DNA of 64,000 bases, taken from contig NZ_KB903476.1 of the NCBI RefSeq assembly GCF_000379765.1, positions 470,138 through 534,137 of the forward strand. The letters are read 5' to 3'. The position numbers and the translations under genes were made by a program. Under the pieces are notes generated by a model. The model ran no database searches. It saw only the letters and a program-made list of their open reading frames with translations, and had not been told where the DNA came from. Positions 58,656 through 64,000 of this stretch are shown here, one piece after another; within the stretch, counting starts at the first letter, position 1, and each line of letters opens with the position of its first letter. The DNA comes from Flexithrix dorotheae DSM 6795. Lineage in GTDB: Bacteria > Bacteroidota > Bacteroidia > Cytophagales > Flammeovirgaceae.

Positions 58656-60788
58656 TCAACTAAAAATGTTGAACACAACCAGACTGGAAATATAGGCTAG
58701 TCCTGTCATATATACCAGCTGAATAGTAGGCCATTTCCAACTTTTTGTTTCTCTTTTCACAATGGCAAGCGTACTCATACACTGCATGGCAAATAAATAA
58801 AATACCAGGAGAGAAAATGAAGTAGCCTGATCATATACCAATTCACCGGTTTCAGGATTTACTTCTGTGGCCATTCTTTGCACTACTGATTGTTCATCAT
58901 CACCGCTACTTCCTACACTATAAATAGTAGCCATAGTTCCTACAAAAACTTCTCTGGCTGCAAAAGAAGTAATTAAAGCAATACCCATTTTCCAATCAAA
59001 ACCCAAAGGCTCAATTATTGGCTCGATGGCTTTTCCCAAATAACCAGCATATGAAACCTCAATTTTTCTGGAGGCTATTTCATCTTCTATTTTAGTTTCA
59101 TCCCAATTATTGGTGGTGGCCTCTGTAGCGACCTGCTTTTCTACCTGTTCCATCCTATCGGAGGGGCCGTAGGAAGCTAAAAACCAAAGGAAAATGGAAA
59201 TAATCAAAATAATTTTACCTGCTTCAAAAACAAAGGTTTTTACCTTTTCGAAAACAGTGATACCAACATTTTTCCAATGGGGCATTTTATAAGTAGGCAA
59301 TTCCATCACCAGGTAGCTTATTTCCCTGGTTTTCAGAATTTGTTTCATTACATAAGCAGAAAGAATAGCTGCTGTAGCTCCGGCAATATAAAGCCCCATT
59401 ACTACTAAACCCTGAAGGTTGAATATTCCAAAATAATATTCCTGGGGAACTGCAAAACCAACTAAAACAGTAAAAACAGGGATTCTTGCTGAACAACTCA
59501 TTAAAGGAGTTACCATTATGGTGATCAGCCTTTCTCTCCAGTCACCAATAGATCTGGTAGCCATGATAGCAGGGACAGCGCACGCCACTCCGGATATCAA
59601 AGACACGATACTTCTTCCATTGAGCCCAAACTTTCTCATGATACTATCAGATAAAAAGACTGCTCTGGACATGTATCCAACTTCCTCTAATAGGGCTACC
59701 AAGAGGAATAAAATAGTGATTTGGGGGATGAAAATAAGCACACCTCCTAATCCGGCAATTATTCCATCTGTGATAAGACTGGTAATTACCCCCTCGGGTA
59801 ACAAAGATTTTGTAAGTTCGGTAAGGCTGGCAAAAGCCTCATCAATTAAATCCATTGGGTAGCTTGACCAAGCAAAAATAGCCTGAAAAACCACCATTAG
59901 GATGGAAATAAATATTATGGATCCAAATACTTTGTGGGTTAGAATTTTATCCAGCTTCTCTGTAAAGGAAGTTTCAGCATTAGAATTGTTTACTACAACC
60001 TTTTCAACCAAGGGCACAATTTTATCGAATCTGGCCATGGTTTCGTCCACCTGAGCCTTAATGCGGGAAAAGTTATTTTTCGCAATGATATCCTCAATTA
60101 CAGCTTTTTCGTCACTATTCAAATGCCCCAAATTCTGGTAGTGATGGGCATACAAAATAGCCTGGTAATCATTTTCAACTTTTAACTTTCCCTTTATTTC
60201 TCCTAAAACTTTTGTAGATCCGTTATCAAATTTAAACCCACCTGAAGGGATTACTTTATGATTAAATTTATTAAGGATTTCCTTTTTAATTTCTGAAACA
60301 CCTCCTCCGGATCGCCCGTTGGTTTCCACCACTGATATACCCAGCTTTTTAGTAATTGCAGCAGAGTCAATTTTATAGCCACCTTTAGAGGCCAAATCAG
60401 CCATGTTAAGCGCTAAAATAACAGGGATTCCTAAATCCTGTACCTGGGAAAGCAAAAGTAAATGACGTTCTAAATTTGTAGCATCGGCTACATAAACAAT
60501 TACATCAGGATAAAGAGGATCCTCCTTATTGGTAAGAATATCAAGGACAATTCTTTCATCAATCGAGGTTGGATATAGGCTATAAGCTCCGGGAAGATCA
60601 ATGAGCTTTGCCTGAGTATTATTATCTAAATTAAAACTTCCGGTTTTCTTATCAACTGTAACTCCCGGGAAATTACCAACTTTCTGGTTTAGGCCTGTTA
60701 GTCTGTTGAAAACAGAAGTCTTTCCAGAATTTGGGTTTCCAATCAGGGCTACCTTTACCAAACCTTGCCTACTCAACACTTCCTTCAT
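58656..60788 (-). CDS. feoB: Ferrous iron transporter FeoB
   Basis: Inner-membrane Fe(II) uptake protein. N-terminal G domain: G1 GNPNSGKTS, GNFPGVTVDKKTG with the G2 Thr, DLPGAYSLYP (G3), LNMAD (G4). The membrane part includes two Gate-like repeats, with RSIVSLISGVACAVPAIMA and SCSARIPVF containing the conserved cysteines. 710 residues, standard length. Its ATG overlaps the feoA stop (TAATG on the minus strand), so they are translationally coupled. No feoC. Confidence 0.96.
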   Translation of the reverse strand: MKEVLSRQGLVKVALIGNPNSGKTSVFNRLTGLNQKVGNFPGVTVDKKTGSFNLDNNTQAKLIDLPGAYSLYPTSIDERIVLDILTNKEDPLYPDVIVYVADATNLERHLLLLSQVQDLGIPVILALNMADLASKGGYKIDSAAITKKLGISVVETNGRSGGGVSEIKKEILNKFNHKVIPSGGFKFDNGSTKVLGEIKGKLKVENDYQAILYAHHYQNLGHLNSDEKAVIEDIIAKNNFSRIKAQVDETMARFDKIVPLVEKVVVNNSNAETSFTEKLDKILTHKVFGSIIFISILMVVFQAIFAWSSYPMDLIDEAFASLTELTKSLLPEGVITSLITDGIIAGLGGVLIFIPQITILFLLVALLEEVGYMSRAVFLSDSIMRKFGLNGRSIVSLISGVACAVPAIMATRSIGDWRERLITIMVTPLMSCSARIPVFTVLVGFAVPQEYYFGIFNLQGLVVMGLYIAGATAAILSAYVMKQILKTREISYLVMELPTYKMPHWKNVGITVFEKVKTFVFEAGKIILIISIFLWFLASYGPSDRMEQVEKQVATEATTNNWDETKIEDEIASRKIEVSYAGYLGKAIEPIIEPLGFDWKMGIALITSFAAREVFVGTMATIYSVGSSGDDEQSVVQRMATEVNPETGELVYDQATSFSLLVFYLFAMQCMSTLAIVKRETKSWKWPTIQLVYMTGLAYISSLVVFNIFS

Positions 60789-61006
60789 TATTTTAAAATC
60801 ACATTTACAGCTTCTTTCCTCCTAAGCGCTAAAAAATTTTTACCCACCTTTAAATACAATGGACATCCGAATGGTGCCGTTCGGATCAGTTTCACTTCAC
60901 TCCCAGGTAAAAAGCCCATTTCCAAAAGTTTTACAGAAAGAGTCTCGTCCAAAAATTTTTGGATTATGCCTTTCTCTCCCACTTTTAATAAATCTGCTGT
61001 TTTCAA
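60788..61006 (-). CDS. feoA: FeoA-type SH3 protein
   Basis: 72-residue small cytosolic partner of FeoB, SH3-like fold: EKGIIQKF...LLEMGFLPGSEVKLIRTAPFGCPLYLKV is the family signature. It is the first gene of feoAB with one-base stop/start overlap. A well-spaced promoter lies upstream. Confidence 0.93.
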   Translation of the reverse strand: MKTADLLKVGEKGIIQKFLDETLSVKLLEMGFLPGSEVKLIRTAPFGCPLYLKVGKNFLALRRKEAVNVILK

Positions 61007-61039
61007 AGCGTGTCTTTATTTAGATTGATTTTAAACAAG

Positions 61040-61070
61040 CAAAAATATATTATAAAAATTACTTTTCCAA
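61040..61070 (-). promoter_or_regulatory. Promoter of feoAB
   Basis: On the minus strand TTG (61070-61068), a 20-bp spacer, then TATTTTTG (61047-61040) fit the Bacteroidota consensus TTG-N19/20-TAnnTTTG well. The feoA start lies about 34 bp downstream. No Fur box was recognised. Confidence 0.55.
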
Positions 61071-61150
61071 TGAACAAAAACATTGTTTTATATAGCTTTT
61101 CTACTACCCATTTTAATTCACTGGGAATGCAATAAGTCAACAAATCTGAC

Positions 61151-61185
61151 ATAAAAAAGGCGACAAATAATTTATTTGTCGCCTT
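61151..61185 (-). terminator. Terminator of the sigma/anti-sigma operon
   Basis: 13-bp stem (61157-61169 with 61173-61185), tiny loop, then a T-run on the minus strand. Follows the adhesin-like gene and precedes the feoAB promoter. Confidence 0.85.
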
Positions 61186-61221
61186 CAAATATCTCTTTAT
61201 AAAAAAATGGTGTAAAGGAAT

Positions 61222-62226
61222 CTAATTAAACTTTACGTTTCCATAAGCGGAACTGGCTTTTACAATGGAATTCCCACCATTTCCCCTAATTCCTGCTATT
61301 TCCTGGGATGTATTTCCGATAATTTGCCGCTGTATTTCAATTTTGGAAAGGGACTGATTGAAGCTCCCATACCTCACATCAACCTCAAATTCAAAATCAC
61401 CGGCATCATCCAATTCAATTACCAGCGACCCATAGGAAGATTCCACATCTATAATTTTAAAGCCATCCATTACATTTTCTATCCTTGCATTTCCAAATTT
61501 TGAGTCCAGGAAAATCGATTCAGTCAATCTTCCAAGATTAAAATTAGAATAAGCACTTTCTACCTCAAGTTGTTCTCCCTCCTCTATTTCTAGTCTTCCA
61601 TGTTTATCATCTATTTTTAAATTACCTACTTTGCCCAATTCCACATAACTACAATAACTGGATTTCAATTTACCATAAAACAATTCTTCAATATCTGCTT
61701 TACCATAGCTTACTTTTATGTCCGAATGATTTCCAGTGATCTTCCCTGCTTTTAAACTTCCATATGCTGAATTCAAGATTAAATTCCCTCTAAAATCAGC
61801 CAGGTAGGTTGCTCCATACCTGTTATCCAGGATAAGATCATTAATTGGTGGCATATTCACAGCGTAATTTATTTCAAACCCAGATTTTCTATTACTGCCA
61901 GAGTTTTGAATACTTGTTCTAAAACTTATCTCGTCTCCTTGTCTTTTTTGAATAATTTCAATTTCGTTTAAAATATTTTGAGCTACCTTATCATTAGGGC
62001 CCCATACCTTAATTTCTACCTCTACAGTAATCCTGGGTTCATTCCAGGTATTAATTTTTACTTCTCCAAATTTATTAGTTATGTTAAGTTTATCGCCTTT
62101 GCTCACATCAAAAGTTTTACTGATCTTTTTTTGCAACTCATTACCAGACTGACTATAAACTAAAATAGGGCAGGCTAAAAAAAATATTATCCAACCCAAT
62201 ATCTTGTTCTTATATATTAATTCCAT
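61222..62226 (-). CDS. Secreted DUF4097/DUF2807-like beta-helix protein
   Basis: 334 residues from ATG at 62226, which gives a normal signal peptide (IIFFLACPILVYSQ); the frame continues upstream to 62262 and overlaps the anti-sigma gene. After the signal the protein is a repeating beta-strand solenoid with recurrent YGS/YGN turns (RYGATYLADFRGNLILNSAYGSLK), as in DUF4097 head-GIN-type putative adhesins. Last gene of the ECF sigma operon, hence a likely envelope-stress output. Function unproven. Confidence 0.8.
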   Translation of the reverse strand: MELIYKNKILGWIIFFLACPILVYSQSGNELQKKISKTFDVSKGDKLNITNKFGEVKINTWNEPRITVEVEIKVWGPNDKVAQNILNEIEIIQKRQGDEISFRTSIQNSGSNRKSGFEINYAVNMPPINDLILDNRYGATYLADFRGNLILNSAYGSLKAGKITGNHSDIKVSYGKADIEELFYGKLKSSYCSYVELGKVGNLKIDDKHGRLEIEEGEQLEVESAYSNFNLGRLTESIFLDSKFGNARIENVMDGFKIIDVESSYGSLVIELDDAGDFEFEVDVRYGSFNQSLSKIEIQRQIIGNTSQEIAGIRGNGGNSIVKASSAYGNVKFN

Positions 62227-63019
62227 CCTTTTCCCTCTTTTCATTTTGCTTATACCTTTCAATTTGTTTTAATATTTCTAACTGCCTGTTCAATATTTCA
62301 ATTCTTAGCCGTAAATTTTCGACTAAAGCACTGATTACCTTTTCACTCCCCTGACTTTCCACGAGATCCTCTTTCATCTGAGAATAAATTGAGTCCAAAT
62401 GATTGATATCCTGACTAAAGTCTTCTTCTAATCCCAGTTTTTCCAGGTCGTATTTGGAAATTTGTTCCTGACTCTTTTCGATCAATGAAGTATAATATAT
62501 TTCAGCCTCATATAAATCGGGAGAAATTTCATTTAAATTTATTTCACTATTGTTATTCTGACTTAACTTTTGAGTCAAATTATCATCCCCGATAAATTGA
62601 AAACCAATAATAGCCATGATAATCACTAAAAAAGATGCTGCAATCTGCCAAACAACTTTTAGAGGCACCATCTTTGGCTCTGACTCAAGGAAGGTATTTT
62701 TAAACTCAGCAACTTCATTTTTTTCTAATCCTTTTTCAATTTTTTCCCAAAGTCCTTCATGAGGTTCAAATTCATCAAACTCTAATTTATTTTCACTTAT
62801 TGTTAAATCTAAACCATCATCATCCAATTTATCTTTTATTAATTTCCAAAGGTTTCGCTTTGGCTTATCAGTGTTAAATTCATCAAAATTTTTTTGAATA
62901 AAATTCGACCAATCATCATTCTCCAATTTATCCTTAATGTCTACCCAGATGCTTTCAGGAGGATTATCTCTTTGAAATCCTTCTATATTATCTAAAATAA
63001 ACTTTTCAATTTTATCCAT
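62210..63019 (-). CDS. Anti-sigma factor (transmembrane), triple repeat
   Basis: 269 residues. Cytosolic N-terminus (1-115), one transmembrane helix (~120-145, VVWQIAASFLVIIMAIIGFQF), and a periplasmic Glu-rich coiled coil (~175-255). The N-terminal part contains three copies of a unit ending Pxxx(I/L)WxxIxxxL, with Pro at 20, 53 and 86 and Trp at 25, 58 and 91: exactly 33 residues apart. Located 37 bp after an ECF sigma gene, it is inferred to be its membrane-bound anti-sigma factor. No recognisable zinc ZAS motif. Confidence 0.75.
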   Translation of the reverse strand: MDKIEKFILDNIEGFQRDNPPESIWVDIKDKLENDDWSNFIQKNFDEFNTDKPKRNLWKLIKDKLDDDGLDLTISENKLEFDEFEPHEGLWEKIEKGLEKNEVAEFKNTFLESEPKMVPLKVVWQIAASFLVIIMAIIGFQFIGDDNLTQKLSQNNNSEINLNEISPDLYEAEIYYTSLIEKSQEQISKYDLEKLGLEEDFSQDINHLDSIYSQMKEDLVESQGSEKVISALVENLRLRIEILNRQLEILKQIERYKQNEKREKDGINI

Positions 63020-63056
63020 TTTTCATTTTGGTTTAACTTCCATAAGCAAAAAAACA

Positions 63057-63629
63057 TTACCCGTTCTCCAACATTATCTCTTTTAATTTTTTCTTTGCTC
63101 GGTTAAATTGCGATTTTGAAGTTGATTCTGAAATGTTTAGTATTTCTGAAATTTCTTTATGGTCATACCCCTCAAGTAGGTATAGTGAAAAGACCACTCT
63201 ATAGCCATCTGGTAATAACCTTATTGCTCTTCTTATTTTGCCAACTTCCAGCGTTATTTCTCTTTCATCAATTTTTTCTTCTTCTATAGTTTTGTTCATA
63301 GCTCCTTCTGCTAAGTTATCAATATCAACAAATTGGAGTTTTTTCTTTCGCAAATGATTGATTGCATGATTAACTACAATCTTTTTTAGCCAAGCACCAA
63401 AAGAGCCTTCACCCTTAAATGATTTTATATTCCTAAAAGCACTTACAAAAGCCTCCTGTAGCACATCCTCAGCTTCCTCAAGATTATTTGTAATTCTGAC
63501 ACAAATATTAAACATGGCTTTAGAATACATTTCATAAACCTGATATTGGGCTTTTCTGTCGCCCAAAATACACCTTTCAATTACCATTTTGATTTTCTGC
63601 AAATAATCTTGATTTTCCAATCTTTTCAA
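63057..63629 (-). CDS. ECF-type RNA polymerase sigma factor
   Basis: 190 residues with sigma-70 region 2 (LEEAEDVLQEAFVSAFRNIKSFKGEGSFGAWLKKIVVNHAINHLRKK) and region 4 (LPDGYRVVFSLYLLEGYDHKEISEILNISESTSKSQFNRAKKKLKE). An alternative start is Met 15 at 63587, where family members often begin (MVIERCILGDRKAQYQ). First gene of a three-gene operon with an anti-sigma factor and an adhesin-like protein. The upstream motif TGCAACC and GTC suggest autoregulation. Confidence 0.92.
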   Translation of the reverse strand: MKRLENQDYLQKIKMVIERCILGDRKAQYQVYEMYSKAMFNICVRITNNLEEAEDVLQEAFVSAFRNIKSFKGEGSFGAWLKKIVVNHAINHLRKKKLQFVDIDNLAEGAMNKTIEEEKIDEREITLEVGKIRRAIRLLPDGYRVVFSLYLLEGYDHKEISEILNISESTSKSQFNRAKKKLKEIMLENG

Positions 63630-63636
63630 CTTTAAT

Positions 63637-63662
63637 GACAGAGAAACAATGCTGAGGTTGCA
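63637..63662 (-). promoter_or_regulatory. Possible ECF autoregulatory promoter
   Basis: On the minus strand TGCAACC (63662-63656) is followed about 14 bp later by CTGTC (63641-63637), resembling AAC...GTC ECF promoters. Its transcript start would fall at or near the first ATG, favouring the second start at 63587. Confidence 0.3.
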
Positions 63663-63725
63663 CGAAAAGCAATGAAAATATTAATATTTTAGATAAAAAA
63701 AAAGAGGGCCATTAGCCCAGTCAAG

Positions 63726-63755
63726 GTCGGAAGATTTTTCTTCCGACTTTTTTTA
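63726..63755 (+). terminator. Terminator upstream of the partial transposase gene
   Basis: 9-bp perfect stem GTCGGAAGA (63726-63734) / TCTTCCGAC (63739-63747), loop TTTT, followed by eight T. It may protect the element from read-through transcription, or mark its left end. Confidence 0.75.
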
Positions 63756-63881
63756 TTTTCAAGGAGTCATTTTTCTTAAAAAGGGAGAGATAAAAATCTG
63801 TATACTAATTGATGATTGGTCTAACTAAATTGTAGAAACGGTTGTTTTATTAGTATTTTAAATAGGGATAAATAAAATACT

Positions 63882-64000
63882 ATGACAGTTTTTAAAGACC
63901 ACACAATATCGGCTGACCAATTATTAGACTTTATTCCCGAAGCACTGCTTACTCATCTTTCCACTACCACCAAAGTTGATTATTATTCAAAAGTCCTACA
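63882..64000 (+). CDS. Partial IS4-family-like transposase (5' end, cut by window)
   Basis: Open frame from ATG at 63882 to the window edge; begins MTVFKDHTISADQLLDF and continues with LTHLSTTTKVDYYSKVL. This resembles the N-terminus of IS4-type transposases of Bacteroidota. The catalytic DDE residues lie outside the window. Identification rests on about 39 residues. Confidence 0.55.
   Translation, partial: MTVFKDHTISADQLLDFIPEALLTHLSTTTKVDYYSKVL

Noticed and set aside
61003..61188. 61-codon minus-strand ORF overlapping the feoA start
   Set aside because: It covers the feoAB promoter and the terminator of the next operon and has no recognisable features.

Overview
The window looks like a chromosomal segment of a Bacteroidota bacterium, most likely a Cytophagales-type marine or soil relative. 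It is AT-rich. It carries a bifunctional hisB, a monomeric isocitrate dehydrogenase, a SusC-like plug sequence, an M61 peptidase, WG-repeat and TPR secreted proteins, and a patatin autotransporter-like protein. Several upstream regions hold candidate -7 boxes of the phylum-specific TAnnTTTG type. I found no tRNA, rRNA or CRISPR. Only the extreme right edge looks mobile: the start of an IS4-type transposase.

Layout. 1-4.3 kb: hisB (minus), an EnvC-like LytM factor and an M15 peptidase with two peptidoglycan-binding repeats. 4.3-14.5 kb: a minus-strand block with an AgcS symporter, a putative lipoprotein, hflX, a cytochrome-b5-like protein, lipA, a propeller-amidohydrolase fusion and a TPR protein. 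14.7-24 kb: pgl, a UPF0158 protein, a glycosyltransferase, an M61 peptidase, a TPR protein, a dipeptide-epimerase-like enzyme and rho. 24.4-38 kb: a DUF2652/START-like protein, a secreted beta protein, a membrane-anchored cytochrome c, a 2059-residue alpha-2-macroglobulin, a WG-repeat protein and a LolE/FtsX-type permease. 38-48.4 kb: monomeric icd, corA and the trpE-trpG-trpD-(small ORF)-(tlpA-like)-trpC cluster, then a thioredoxin-like protein. 48.9-58.7 kb: an outer-membrane barrel plus DUF3179 lipoprotein pair, a patatin-barrel protein, an L,D-transpeptidase and a multi-PAS histidine kinase. 58.7-64 kb: feoAB, an ECF sigma/anti-sigma/adhesin-like operon and the partial transposase.

The best regulatory find is upstream of trpE. 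A 27-codon leader ORF with Trp codons at positions 11, 13 and 15 (FWFWQW) is followed by a terminator hairpin with a U-run, the layout of classical ribosome-mediated trp attenuation. The trp cluster is further broken by a small gene with its own terminator and by a thioredoxin-DUF3738 gene bracketed by 25-bp imperfect direct repeats.

The most unusual protein is the alpha-2-macroglobulin. It keeps the CxEQ thioester but carries two carboxypeptidase-D-regulatory-like domains and a TonB-plug-like domain just ahead of the A2M domain. Other unexplained structure includes a diverged dispersed intergenic repeat, a GC-rich 14-bp tandem triplet, a triple 33-residue repeat in the anti-sigma factor, and an extra hydrophobic insertion in the LolE-like permease. 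Coordinates and reading frames come from the sequence; family names rest on motif recognition without database searches.
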